NCBI GenBank assembly: GCA_963853835.1
Contig: OY970820.1
Span: 23,749,873-23,813,872, forward strand
Length of the DNA stretch: 64,000 nucleotides
Reading direction: 5' to 3'
DNA from: Calendula officinalis
Taxonomy: Eukaryota; Streptophyta; Magnoliopsida; Asterales; Asteraceae
In this document: positions 33,377-45,842 of the stretch, in pieces
Numbering within the stretch: the stretch's first letter is position 1
Layout: the number at the start of each line of letters is the position of its first letter
The notes under the pieces: model-generated
Databases searched by the model: none
What the model saw: only the letters and a program-made list of their open reading frames with translations
What the model was told of the DNA's origin: nothing
Program-made: the position numbers and the translations under genes

Positions 33377-34160
33377 CCGTTGTGTAGTTCCCATTTGGTG
33401 TGTATATTCTGCAATGTCTAATTAAGAAAGAACGATGATAGCTAATGATAACATCACTTTTTCGAAAATCTGAATTCTGAAAACACTAAATGAGTAACAA
33501 TAATTTACTCAATAGATATAATGTATCTCAAATGAAGCTTCACGAGGACATTAAAAATTTGATACAACCAATTGGGAACATGATTGGTGTTTATGAACAA
33601 ACATGACAATGTAATTATTAATACATATAATTAAGATGTAGGATAATCATTATCAGTCATTTTAGCGTGCGTTGAAGTAGAAAGATTTTATTCTATTTAT
33701 TTAATCAATCAATATTTGCTCATTTGCTAAAGGAGTTTGACACACAGCTTTTGTCGCATTCATCAGCTAGTCTTCTGATTGTTGAGTTGAGATCTTCAAG
33801 TATAAATTTAATGATTAACATTCTGTTTAGTTCCCACACAATCCTATGATTTTTAGTTGTGATCTTCGAATAATAAATTATTCCGATTTTGTTTTATTCT
33901 TAATGATTTTGTCGCAAAGGTGGATAATTTGATTTTATTAGCACTTAAGAAGACAATAGGCCGACACAAGGATTCATAGTCGTTGTTTGAAGTTACAAAA
34001 GGGGAAAATAACAATTCTTCTTTCACATTTCGCCCAAAAATTCAAATTCCAAAAGGACAAAATCTCTGTGTTTGACAAAAAAAAAGGCCACAGATTAACT
34101 AAAGTGGCATATCTCCAACATCCTAACAACTGATTGATGAAAACCTCTGATTTCATGCAA
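33377..34160. other. unassigned sequence between LINE and copia element
   Basis: This is AT-rich sequence with no recognisable gene. The short open frames present are not supported by any motif. Confidence 0.5.
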
Positions 34161-34165
34161 CTTTC

Positions 34166-35519
34166 TGTTTGAAATAGTGTCCAACACATCAAATAAACCG
34201 GTATTTCGATTCGGGTATTTTAGAGTCCTATTCGGGTTGCCCTCGAGGAATCAACGAACACGAGAAATAACGTAGTGTTTAATTAAATGGACTAACTGGC
34301 TAGACGGGCTAAACTAGTTAATGGGTAATTAACTAGTTATCGGTATCGGGCCAAGTAGTAATTAATAGTTTAATTAAAGAACTTGCGGGCTTAATTAAAG
34401 AGTTAATTGAAAGCGGGCTTGGACCAATTGTGGCGTTACCATAATTGTGTTAGGGAAGTATATATATTAAGGTTAAGGGTTTAACCTAATAATAACATTC
34501 AATACTTGATCTTTGCCTCTCCCAAAAGCTCGGCCGAACACCACCACCTTCGACCGAACCGCCGCCCCACCTCCGGCGTCGGACCGCCGCTGCTCCGCCG
34601 CCGCCGTTGCCGGAAATCGAAAGGGTTTTCGATTTTGGTGCTTGTTTCTCAAGGTGTTTTATACTACGTTGTGGTATATTGTCCTGTTCGTGATCAACCT
34701 TGGGTGTGAACCAATCGAGGGATTCTTTCTTGAATCCTAGGCTTTGTGTGATAACTGGCAAGAACGAGATCACAGGGTTTGTCCAATTCGCCAACGAACA
34801 CGAGAAATAACGTAGTGTTTAATTAATAGTTTAATTAAATGGACTAACGGGCTAGACGGGCTAAACTAGTTAATGGGTAATTAACTAGTTATCGGTATCG
34901 GGCCAAGTAGTAATTAAAGTTTAATTAAAGAACTTGCGGGCTTAATTAAAGAGTTAATTGGAAGCGGGCTTGGACCAATTGTGGCGTTACCATAATTGTG
35001 TTAGGGAAGTATATATATTAAGGTTAAGGGTTTAACCTAATAATAACATTCAATACTTGATCTTTGCCTCTCCCAAAAGCTCGGCCGACACCACCACCTT
35101 CGACCGAACCGCCGCCCCACCTCCGCCGTCGGACCGCCACTGCTCCGCTGCCGTCGTCGCCGGAAATCGAAAGGGTTTTCGATTTTGGTGCTTGTTTCTC
35201 AAGGTGCTTTATACTACGTTGTGGTATATTGTCCTGTTCGTGATCAACCTTGGGTGTGAACCAATCGAGAGATTCTTTCTTGAATCCTAGGCTTTGTGTG
35301 ATAACCTGGCAAGAACGAGATCACAGGGTTTGTCCAATTCGCCAAACCACAATCAAGTAAGATTTCAGATCTATCTATTTAATTGTATTAAATTGATCTA
35401 GTTGCTTTAGAGTTGTAAACCTAACGGTCCAAACAGTTTTAATCGGGTCAGTGTTCTACCAAGTTGCATTTGATTTCTGCCTTAAGCAAAGTGTGGCTAG
35501 ATGCATAGAAAATCCAACA
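34166..35519 (+). repeat. copia 5' LTR with internal tandem duplication
   Basis: This LTR is 1354 bp against 812 bp for the 3' LTR. The excess is a tandem copy: 34252-34791 is repeated from 34792 to about 35332. Both copies carry a TATATATA box (about 34459 and 35010), so there may be two promoters. The 3' LTR has one unit. The LTR starts TGTTTGAAATAG (3' LTR: TGTTGGAAATAG) and ends CCAACA. Confidence 0.93.
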
Positions 35520-35520
35520 G

Positions 35521-35532
35521 TGGTATCAGAGC
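35521..35532 (+). other. copia primer-binding site
   Basis: TGGTATCAGAGC starts two bases after the end of the 5' LTR (one G between), matching the 3' end of initiator tRNA-Met. Confidence 0.93.
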
Positions 35533-36334
35533 GCCATTGGTTTACAAGTCTAGTAGTGCTAGACGAAAATTCGAAATCCATGTATTGTCTGTGATTTTCG
35601 GTAATACCGAAAATTGTTTTGGGTATTCCGAAAATTAGTAAAAATACATTAAAAATTGTTTTTAATTAATTTCGGTAATATTAAAATTGTTTTTAATAAT
35701 TTCCGAAAATTCGGATATTATTTGTTTAATATATAAAATCGTTTTTATTATTAAAATAAATAATTATGATAATTTCAAAAGTTTGGAATTATCAAGAATT
35801 TGAATAAAAGATTTTATCAAATCTAGATTTTTATTTAAAGATTTAAAATAAATATTTTATATATTTTATATGTTTTTCGGAATATATAAAAGGTATAAAA
35901 GTTATTTATTTAATAATTAAATAAAAGAAATCCTATTTAAGTATATGTGTATTTGTCGAAATACATATATGCCAAAAATAGTTGATTTGGCAAATATAGA
36001 AAATATTTGAAGGTGTTTCAAATTAGGATAAAATTTGAAAGTTCAAATTAGGGATATTAGATATATCCGAAAATTTTAATAAGATTTAAAAGATGTAATT
36101 TTAAAAATTAAAGATATTTTAAATATGGATATAAATATATCCGAAATTTATTTTCGGTATATATTTATATATATTTTAATATTTTTCGGAATTTTTAAAT
36201 ATTTAAAAGGGTTTTGAATTTTCGAGTATTTTTATTATTTATCTTATTTGCTTATAATCGTTTATAATAGGAATAATGGAATAAATATTAAAGATATTAA
36301 TTATATATTAGATATTAATTAAAAGTTTAATTTA

Positions 36335-36403
<69 letters not shown>

Positions 36404-37347
36404 GAAATTCCTATATATATCAAATAAGATTTGATATTCCTCCTTTATATATATAATATTATGTAATAATAGTTTATTAAATATTATATATAAGATATAG
36501 TTATAATAGAAATTAAAACGTCGCGTCCTCACGCGTTTATAAAATTAATTATACTATATAGAATTTTAGTAAATGTAATTAAAAAGTTTTAATTATCATA
36601 GATATAATTATATAATAGTTTATATATATATTATAACTAAAGTTAATTACATCGTCGCTTATGTCATTAGTAGGCTCACTCATGGTTTAAGGCATCTAAA
36701 GGATGAATAGGAAGAGATATAGATCTCTAAACGGGGTTGCGTTTTTAACACGCCTTGCGCTGAACTACCCCGCCGCTTCCCTTGTCTTAGAATGGAGCTA
36801 CCGAACGGGCATAATAGGATGATGTCAAAGATTAAAAGTATAATCATAAGATTAAACAAATCCTTCCCGTTTAATATAAATGTGAACATTGTGTGCTCTC
36901 CATAGAATAACACACTCGTATTATAGTCTGATTAAAGGAACTCGTGTGGTTAACCGGTACGTTAACTTTGAGATTATTTTATGAGTGAAACGATTCTCGC
37001 GATACTCAAGCGAACTTGAGCCGAGAAGTCCACGTGGGTGTTCCATGGTTGTTTCACCTTCAAATATATGATCCACGGTATCTCTGTCATATAGATTAGA
37101 ATGAGCATTGATTCGAGATTAACATATCATTCTCCCTCGAGAATGAATCTCAAAGAACTAGGGATTTCATAAGATTGAAATTGACAATAGTTTTCCTACG
37201 ACCCGAAATTATTCGGTGTGAAATACGTCATCCCTCTTCACATCGTATAACTAGTGGTCGTATCCTAGCCTTATAAATAAAGATTGGGAAAATTATTATA
37301 AGGATTAATTAATGAATACACTAACAAAGAAATTATTTCTTTTATAG
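35533..37347 (+). other. copia untranslated leader, AT-rich
   Basis: About 1.8 kb between the PBS and the gag ATG has no coding potential. It contains a (TA)n run at 36337-36397 and an AT-rich first half. The second half (from about 36650) is of mixed composition. Its function is unknown; it presumably carries packaging or translation signals. Confidence 0.6.
36337..36397. repeat. (TA)n microsatellite, about 60 bp
   Basis: This is an uninterrupted AT run inside the copia leader. Confidence 0.95.
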
Positions 37348-40300
37348 ATGGGTTCCAACAACAATAACAATAACAATCAAATCCCACTTCCTCCACCACC
37401 TCCACTTACACAAGGACCACAAAGCTTTGCTCTTATCTCAACCTTGAATCGTGAAAAGCTCACTGGACCAAACTACATTGATTGGGTTCGTACGCTTAGA
37501 ATCACGCTGAGGTACGAGGGCAAAGAGTATGTCCTCGATTGTAACGCCCCAAAATTTTATAAATTAATATAAGTACGTTTTATTCATTATTAAACCATAT
37601 TGTATTATTTATTTGATAAAATAAATAGGTGACGTGTCATTTATATGATCTTTATTATGATGTATTAAATTAATTATCGTGACGTTTTAGTTACTTGCAT
37701 TTATGTGACGTCTCATTAGGTGACGTTTTATGATCGCGACGTCTAGATCGCGAGTCCTCATTAATCTAGCAATTATTTGTCTAGTTTTTGTGTCGAAGTG
37801 AGGCCGGCCATAGGCCAAGGTCGAGCCCGGGTAATTTATTTCCCGCAAGCAATTATCCGCCTAATAGAGATCGCCTAAGAGTGTTAGTTAAGCCGTCAAT
37901 TCTTTGATCTGGTTTTAGAACCATAATGATAATCGAGGCTGGCCCAAACACTTAAACCCAAAGCTTGTTTCTCTTCCTTTCTCCCTTGGTCCGGTCGTGA
38001 GGCAGAAAAGAGGAGGTCTGCATGGTTATTTCATTTTTTTTAGCCCAATCTCATTAGAGGCTTAGAGCCCGTCCAACTTGATACATAAATTCACGCTCTT
38101 TTGACAAGTGCCCTACTTCTATTCGGTCGTTCTGCTTTGTCGTGAGAATATAATCTGGTTGTAGTCGTTTTCCTACTTTTCTCGTTCCTAATTAACCAAC
38201 GTTTTGGCAGCGTTATATTCGAGCAATGAAGAAGTTGTTCCAGCCACACCTAGAGCATCTCTAATTCGGGATTTTAACCTTGTTTCGGTAGTCCTTTAAC
38301 CCTATTTCATTGTATTGATTTGTTTTCCGTAAACCAAACTTGTTAACCTATTTCGCGTAGAGGTCTAGCAGGGATGCGATTTTTATGGCTTAGTACCGAG
38401 CCTTAGTTGGGTCCGGTTTAGTTATAGACTCGTTGTTGTTGTTGTATCGTCCCAATCGATTAGTTAGTTCCGTGACCTAGAACCGTTTTACTGATTTCGC
38501 ATCGAATTAGAATCTGTGGACTGAACAGCTGATGTCAAACCTCGGGTTGTCCGGGTGAGTTGGGACTTGGGATGGTTTAATCGTTTTCATAAAAATTGAG
38601 AACTTATAGCCGAAGGGGAAACCGAACCCGTAGGGTTCTCGGTTTCCCAATCGAGAAATTTTACCATCAAGTTTTATAAAACCAGACATAATTTGAGAAA
38701 ATAACATTTTTAAACTGCTGGGTATCTAATTTGGAGTGCTCGGGTTTTTATGGGCCGGGTCGGGTTGCTAAAACGGGTTTAAAAGTAAAGTACAATTTTC
38801 TGGCAGATTTAGTGGGTCGAGTTCATGTCTGCTTTTAACCAGTTTAAATTAAGCTTTTGGATTTTTGACCCGTGTTGGGACCTAGGTTTCTGAGTTAGCT
38901 TTCCAATGCCGCAAACCTCTCGTCAATCTGATTTACGGTCTAAAAGTTATACCCGTTTTAATATGTTGATGTGAGGAACTTGACCTGTGCAGCATGCCTG
39001 TATCGTGACACCATTTTGAGACCCTTAGATTTTTTTTTGGCCAGTGACCATCTCACAGTGATTTGTAGTTCTGGTTGTCTAGTTTATACGGTAAGAAGAT
39101 GGGAAACATCTAATTGTCCGTTTAGAAGTTATGGCAGTTTCCGTGAGACCGACGGGTGCTGCCAGCTTTTCTAAAGTAAGTCCTTGGGTTGGATTTTAAT
39201 TCGGGGTTTCGTTTTATGTTTTAGGACCGTCTAAGAGATAATATGCTGTACCTTTGATTTTTGGGAACCCTTTGGAGCTTACGTTTCTCGAGGTGAGTAC
39301 TCTCACCGTGTATTCAGTTTTAACGTTGTACATGCATGACTTATGTGTTATACTATTTAACCCATAATTGTTATCTGAGTTTGATCTGTTATCTGAGTAT
39401 CTGAGCATCTGAGCATCTATTTATTTATTATTTATCTGAGACATTGTGCCTGAGTAACTGAGCTCGGCACAGAGTCATTATGTGCTATTACTTGCTAGGG
39501 CACCTGAGATAATTATGTTAAAGAGATAAAAACATAATAACACACATCTGAGTTTTGGCTATATGCCATTTTGGGATCACCTCCCGTCTGAGTTTTGGGA
39601 TCACTCCTGTCTGAGTTTTGGCTTACGCCTATCTGAGGTGTGAGGATGGGCGATCGACCCGAATCACACAAGCGCGCTATATAAATTAAAATCTGAGTAA
39701 TAAAAATCTGAGAAATAAATTTGGGTAAATAACTGAGTAGATTCTGAGTAGGAGTACACCGATGTGCCCTCATGTGTTGTATGTTATGATTGTTTACATT
39801 TTGAGATTATTCACTCAGCTTCCCAGCTGACCCAAATCTCCCCCATTGTTTCAGGTACCAGCAAAGGAAAAGAGAAGGTGGACGGTTGACCGATGTATTT
39901 CCTCGAGCTGATGTGGACAGCACTTAACATTTTATAATACTTTATTTTATTTAAACTATTTCCGCATTAAATACATTTTAAAATGAAAATATTATTATTG
40001 GGTTTCAATTATTTAAGTTATTGGGACCTTTTTATTTAAAATCTTGTACTCAAATTTTTTTAAAATTTTTGTGAATTTTTGGGTGTTACATCGATAATGA
40101 GATTGCTGAGTTGACTGACGATTCGAGTGTCGTAGACAGAGCTGCCTACGACCTCCATCGTTCTGAGTCGGAAAAGGTTGCTTGCCTGATGCTAGCCACT
40201 ATGTCTTCTGATCTCCGAAATAATTTTGAGAAGATGAGTGCCTATGACATCAATCAACAGCTCAAACAAATGTTTCTAAACCGAGCTAGGCAAGAACGTT

Positions 40301-40785
40301 TCGACGTGGTAAGTTCCCTGGTAGGATGCAAACTGCAAGAAGGACAATCTGTGTGTAGCTACGTCCAAAAGATGAAGGGCTACATAGACAGGCTAGCGAA
40401 TTTGGGTGATCCCTTACCGAAGGAGTTGACCACTGATATGGTCTTGAACTCGCTTCCACCATCCTACTCACAATTTATAGTTAACTATAACATGGGTGAT
40501 ATGGATAAGACACTCATGGAACTGCACGGTATGTTAAAGACTATCGAGGCTAGCTTGATGAAAGCAAAATGTTTCGCTCCTACTGCTCCTGTCTTGGCTA
40601 TTCGTTCTGAAGGTGTTAAAAAGAAACGCCGTCCTCCTAATGGCAAAGGCAAGGCCAAAGTATGTCAAGCCAAACATGGCCATAAGAGGAAGGCTGATTC
40701 TGACATAACACCTACCAAAGATCCGAAAGATGCTGTTTGCTACTAATGTCAAGGAAAAGGTTACTGGAAAAGAAGCTGCCCAAAG
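37348..40785 (+). pseudogene. copia gag, interrupted by solo LTR
   Basis: The gag starts at the ATG at 37348 with an Asn-rich N-terminus and LTGPNYIDWVRTLRITLR, a copia gag hallmark. It is cut at 37539 by the solo LTR. The same reading frame resumes at 40096 once the LTR and one TCGAT copy are discounted, and continues through ACLMLATMSSDLRNNFEKM and MKGYIDRLANLGDPLPKEL to a basic stretch. The zinc knuckle that follows has an in-frame TAA at 40744 directly after its first Cys-Tyr. Gag would form the particle shell. Confidence 0.88.
37540..40090 (+). mobile_element. solo LTR of the left-edge gypsy family
   Basis: This 2551-bp LTR starts TGTAACGCCC and ends GGGTGTTACA, and is flanked by TCGAT on both sides (37535-37539 and 40091-40095). 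It is plus-oriented and related to 6130-8689 (reverse complement). For example, it shares TGCATGACTTATGTGTTA-type sequence and the stem GGTGAG...CTCACC near 39293, and ends with the TACCAGCAAAGGAAAAGAGA segment near 39855. No internal region is present, so it arose by LTR-LTR recombination. It lacks the five-hairpin array. Confidence 0.95.
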
Positions 40786-41232
40786 TACTTGGATGATCTG
40801 AAGAGTCAGAAAGTCCAAAAGTCTGGACCATCAGGTACTTTTATGATTGAACTCCATAATACTTCTATGTCTAATTCTTGGGTTTTAGATACATGGTGTG
40901 GTACTCACATTTGCACTGATATGCAGGGACTTAAGAATAGTAGGAAGTTGAAGCATGGAGAGCTTAATCTGATCATGGGAAACGGAGTCTCGACTGCTGT
41001 CACCAAGATAGGAGATTACGAGCTCATGCTTGGGAATGGATGTTCTTTACTTTTATTAGATGTTTTTTTTCGCCTTCTATGGCACACAACATTATTTCAT
41101 TTTACGCATTGTTTAAGGATGGTTTTAATTTCATTTTTAATGAGAATGGTTCTATTTTGGTTTATAAAAATGATGTGTTTTATTTTAAAGCTATTCCTTG
41201 TGCTAGTATATATGAAATTGATGGTTGCGTAA
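40786..41232 (+). pseudogene. copia protease region, active site altered
   Basis: The stretch NSWVLDTWCGTHIC corresponds to the copia protease motif around D-T/S-G, but the Gly is replaced by Trp (DTW), so the site is probably inactive. The frame shifts near 41060, after which the protein continues in a neighbouring frame (MAHNIISFYALFKDGFNFIF). Confidence 0.8.
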
Positions 41233-42055
41233 ACAATAGAAATCTAATATTAAATGTTGATTCATCCTAAGGTGTATTGGATAAGTCATGTCTATGCATT
41301 GTCGCTTAGGACATATAAACAAAAAACGCATAGCTTAACTCCAAAAGGATGGAGTGTTAGAATCATTTGACCTCAAATCGAATAATGTGTGTGAATCTTG
41401 TTTACTTGGCAAGATGACAAAGGCGCCATTCACAGGGTCATGTGAAAAAGGCAAAGACTTGTTGGACCTCATACATACTGATGTGTGTGGACCGTTTAAG
41501 TCTAACACTAGACATGGTGAACGATACTTCGTCATGTTTACTGATGATTTCAGTAGATATGGCTATGTTTATTTGATTAAACATAAGTCTGATACTTTTG
41601 AAACGTTCAAAGAATATCAGAAAGAAGTAGAGAATCAACTGGGCAAGAAGATTAAGATGCTCCGTTCTGACAGGGGCAGAGAGTATCTTAGTCAAGAGTT
41701 CATCGACTATCTAAAGAGTTGTGGAATAGTATCTCAACTCTCTCGTCCTCGAACTCCACAACTTAATGGAGTGTCAGAAAGGAGAAATCGAACCTTGCTT
41801 GACATCGTACGATCAATGATGAGTCGATCGACACTTCCAGTGAGTTTTTGGGGATATGCCTTAGAAACTGCAGCACATATCGTAAACCTTGTACCAACTA
41901 AGAAGGTTGCCAAAACACCCTCTGAAATGTGGACAGAGAATCCTCCCTCCCTCAAACATTTGAAAATCTGGGGTTGTGAAGTTTATGTAAGACATGAATC
42001 TCACGACAAGCTAGATAACAAATCAGAGAAGTGCTACTTCATTGGCTACCCATGA
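41233..42055 (+). pseudogene. copia integrase
   Basis: Starting near WHCRLGHINKKR (about 41295, the HHCC zinc-finger His pair) it runs through CESCLLGKMTKAPF and the catalytic core: HTDVCGPF, RSDRGREYLS and GVSERRNRTLLD supply the D, D and E residues. LKIWGCEVYV and YFIGYP end it. Stops occur before the core (about 41337) and at 42053-42055. The enzyme would insert element DNA; this copy is broken. Confidence 0.85.
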
Positions 42056-43980
42056 TAGTCTTTTGGATATCGGTTTTATAATCCGAAAGAGAACAAAGTG
42101 TTCGTATCTCGAAGAGGATTCTTCCTCGAGAGAGAGCTATTGTCCAAAGAAGACAATGGGAGCAGTATTGATCTTGAAGAGTGTCAAGAGTCTACCAATG
42201 AAGATGTAGTGGAACCTATAGTTGACACTAGCACTCAACCAGAGGATGAGATTCCTGTTGAGGAAAATGATGTAACTCCTACCGTTCCACGTAGATCCTC
42301 TAGAACTATTCGCCCTCCTGAGAATTATGGTGATTATTATGATTTCCATATTGCTGAAGGTGATGCATCAACTAGTAATAGTTTGTCAGTTGATGACGAT
42401 GAGTCATCGAGTTATAAGGAAGCTATGGAAGGCCCTGAGGCCGAAAAGTGGAAAAGGGCTGTGGAGAGTGAGATTCAGTCCATGTATGATAATCAAGTAT
42501 GGAACTTGATTGAGACTTCTACCGGTGTTAAAACCGTTGGATGCAAGTGGATCTTCAAGAAGAAGATCGACATGGATGGGAATGTGCACACCTATAAGGC
42601 TAGGTTGGTTGCAAAAGGTTATACTCAAACTCATGGGATTGATTATGATGAAACCTTTCAACCAGTAGCCAAGATAAAGTCTATCAGAATATTACTTGTC
42701 ATAGCTGCATTTCATGACTATGAAATTTGGCAGATGGATGTTAAAACCGCCTTCCTTAACGGAAGACTTACTGAGGATGTCTATATGGCACAGCCATAAG
42801 GTTTTATCAACAAGAAATATCATGATAGAGTGTGCAAGCTTGAGAAATCCATCTATGGATTGAAACAAGCATCTCGAAGTTGGAATCTTTGCTTCCACGA
42901 GAAAGTCAAGGAGTTTGGTTTCTCTAGGAGTGAAGATGAGTCCTGCGTTTACATCAAAACTAGTGGGAGCGTTGTAGTCTTTTGAGTACTGTATGTGGAT
43001 GGCATACTCCTTATTGGAAATCATATTCCTACACTGCAAGATGTGAAGTCTTGGTAGGGAAAATGTTTAACAATGAAGGATCTAGGAGATGCAGCATACA
43101 TACTCGGTATAAAGATATACAGAGATAGAGAAGGACGTCTAATTGGATTGAGCCAGAATACATACTTGGATAAAATACTAAAACGTTTTAGTATGGTTGA
43201 TTCCAAGAAGGGGTATCTACCCATGAATCATGGCATAACATTGTCTAAGAGTCAATGTCCCAGTACTGAGCAAGAACTGGAGAAAATGAGTCGAGTCCCA
43301 TACGCCTCGGCGATTGGATCGATCATGTATGTCATGGTATGTACTCGTCCGGATGTCTCATATGCTTTGAGTATGGTGAGCCGGTTCCAGGACAACCCTG
43401 GCAACGATCATTGGACTGCGGTGAAAACGATTCTCAAGTACCTAAGGAGAACAAAGGATATGTTCTTAGTGTATGGTGGGAAAGACGAACTTGTTGTGGA
43501 TGGTTATTGTGACGCGAGTTTCCAAACGGATAGAGATGACTCGTGCTCACAATCTGGGTGGGTGTTCTTGTTAAATGGAGGAGCTGTCACTTGGAAGAGT
43601 TCCAAGCAGAAGACATCGCTGACTCGACTTGTGAATCTGAGTATATTGCTGCTAGTGAGGCAGCAAAAGAAGCTACTTGGTTGAAGAACTTCATTGGTGA
43701 TCTTGGTGTCGTAACAAGCATCAAGGAACCATTGAAGATCTTCTGTGACAATGAAGGTGCAGTCGCTTTGACTAAAGAATCCAAAGATCATAGTCGAATC
43801 AAGCATATACTCAGAAAGTATCACTATGTGAGAAAGCGCGTTGAGGAAGGTGACATCATAGTGACTAGAGTATCGTCGGAAGAAAACCCGACTGATCCTT
43901 TCACAAAAGCACTAAGTCGTGCCAAGCATGATATTCATGCGAGGACGATAGGAATTAGATTTCATAGTGACTTGTCATAA
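42056..43980 (+). pseudogene. copia reverse transcriptase and RNase H
   Basis: RT motifs are clear: GCKWIFKKKIDMDGNVHTYK, ARLVAKGYTQTHGIDYDETF, QMDVKTAFLNGRL, KSIYGLKQASRSWN. The active-site box reads YVDG instead of YVDD, losing a catalytic aspartate. Stops lie at about 42797 and 42983. The RNase H part (YCDASFQTDRDDSCSQSGW, then ESEYIAASEAAKEATWLK and NPTDPFTKAL) has a frameshift near 43610. This copy cannot make a working enzyme. Confidence 0.88.
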
Positions 43981-44850
43981 AGTTTTATTCATTTGAAATT
44001 TGTAGCGAATATTAAATTGTATGAATTGATGATTTATTTATGGAGATTAAATAATTTGCAAGTGTTCTATCATCCATATAGTATTTAATTATTCCATTTC
44101 ACCTTTTGCATGTTTAGAACCTATTCCAAAGTAACCTAAGAGATTACTTTAACGTCCACAGTCAATCGTCCTTATGGGAATAAAAATTGAATTAAGATGT
44201 CATGGGAGAGTTAGTAGATTGTTCAAAGGTATGAACATTGCATGGAGATTGCTGCTACTCTCATGAGCATTTAAAAGGTGTATTTAAATGTTGGACTAAC
44301 CCACGATCAGAGTATTACCCCATGGACTTCATCATGGGTAATAGTGAGGCGAGAATATCGTATGAGTCTTCAAACCAAGATGCATCGTTTCCCTAATACG
44401 ATTTCATGGTGCATTGGTCTAACTCCAACGCTATTCGTAACTGGTAGCTATACAGATTAGTTCCATGTATCATGTGATGACTATGAAGGAGATGGTGTAG
44501 TTAAGGTTTATTCGTTCCCTCTGATCAAAGTGATATAGGAGATATCTATGGGGCCCCTGTTGATTTGATGTGACACTGAAGTACCTGCACAGGTCATGAC
44601 TAAATTGAAAGTTCAATTATGTAGTCTAATCGTCATCATAAATCTCGAATCAGGAAACATAATCGTAACTAGAGTGATTGACATGTCCATGTCACTAGGT
44701 ACATGATATCGTGCAAAGAAGGACATATGATCACTTATCATGGGACTGTTTCTAATAGTTCAGAGTTCAGCAGCTGCACATGCTATGCACACTCTAAAGG
44801 ATACACGAACGCGTACCGTTTATAGTTGATGAGATGTCCAAGTGGGAGAC
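43981..44850 (+). other. copia 3' untranslated region and polypurine tract
   Basis: Noncoding DNA lies between the RNase H end and the 3' LTR. AAGTGGGAGAC at 44840-44850, immediately before the LTR, is the polypurine tract. Short open frames here have no support. Confidence 0.75.
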
Positions 44851-45662
44851 TGTTGGAAATAGTGTCCAACACATCAAATAAACCGGTATTTTGGTTCGGG
44901 TATTTTAGAGTCCTATTCGGGTTGCCCTCGAGGAATCAACGAACACGAGAAATAACGTAGTGTTTAATTAATAGTTTAATTAAATGGACTAACGGGCTAG
45001 ACGGGCTAAACTAGTTAATGGGTAATTAACTAGTTATCGGTATCGGGGCAAGTATTAATTAATAGTTTAATTAAACAACTCGCGGGCTTAATTAAAGAGT
45101 TAATTGTAAGCGGGCTTGGACCAATTGTGGTGTTACCATAATTGTATTAGGGAAGTATATATATTAAGGTTAAGGGTTTAACCTAATAATAACATTTAAT
45201 ACTTGATCCTTGCCTCTCCCAAAAGCTCGGCCGAACACCACCACCTTCGACCGAACCGCCGCCCCACCTCCGCCGTCGGACCGCTGCTGCTCCGCTGCCG
45301 CTCCGGAAATCGAAAGGGTTTTCGATTTTGGTGCTTGTTTCTCAAGGTGCTTTATACTACGTTGTGGTATATTGTCCTGTTCGTGATCAAATTTGGGTGT
45401 GAACTAATAGAGGGATTCTTTATTGAATCCTAGGCTTTGTGTGATAACCTGGCAAGAACGAGATTGCAAGGTTTGTCCAATTCGCCAAACCACAATCAAG
45501 TAAGATTTCAGATCTATCTATTTAATTGTATTAAATTGATCTAGTTGCTTTAGAGTTGTAAACCTAACGGTCCAAACAATTTTAATCGGGTCAGTGTTCT
45601 ACCAAGTTGCTTTTGATTTCCGCGTTATGCAAAGTGTGGCTAGATGCATAGAAAACCCAACA
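44851..45662 (+). repeat. copia 3' LTR, 812 bp
   Basis: It starts TGTTGGAAATAG and ends ACCCAACA, followed by the CTTTC duplication. It carries one copy of the segment that is doubled in the 5' LTR, with a TATATATA box near 45156. Confidence 0.95.
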
Positions 45663-45842
45663 CTTTCATAACAAGATAAAATTATAAAACCAAAATTCTG
45701 AAATATTCAATTTATTAAACATCTGTTCGTAATAAAATTTCACGTACCCATGTGTCTATCATACGAAAATCATTTCCTTTCAATTCGATATCCTTGAGGA
45801 CCGATGGTGTCACAATTTTTTAGCTACATATAAAGATTTCAC

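Larger units (their letters stand above)
34166..45662 (+). mobile_element. Ty1/copia LTR retrotransposon, decayed, with nested solo LTR
   Basis: The element is bounded by CTTTC duplications (34161-34165 and 45663-45667). Order: 5' LTR 34166-35519, PBS 35521-35532, long AT-rich leader to 37347, gag (split by a solo LTR at 37540-40090), then protease, integrase, RT and RNase H to 43980, a 3' region and the 3' LTR 44851-45662. Integrase before RT identifies Ty1/copia. Stops, frameshifts and lost catalytic residues show that it is dead. I could not assign its lineage. Confidence 0.95.

Noticed and set aside
34486..35290. GC-rich short frames in the copia LTR (PPPA-type peptides)
   Set aside because: They lie in LTR leader sequence repeated in all copies with frame-changing indels.
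35521..35532. TGGTATCAGAGC sites (also 6115, 53080, 61732) as tRNA genes
   Set aside because: Only 12 bases complementary to the tRNA 3' end; they are primer-binding sites.
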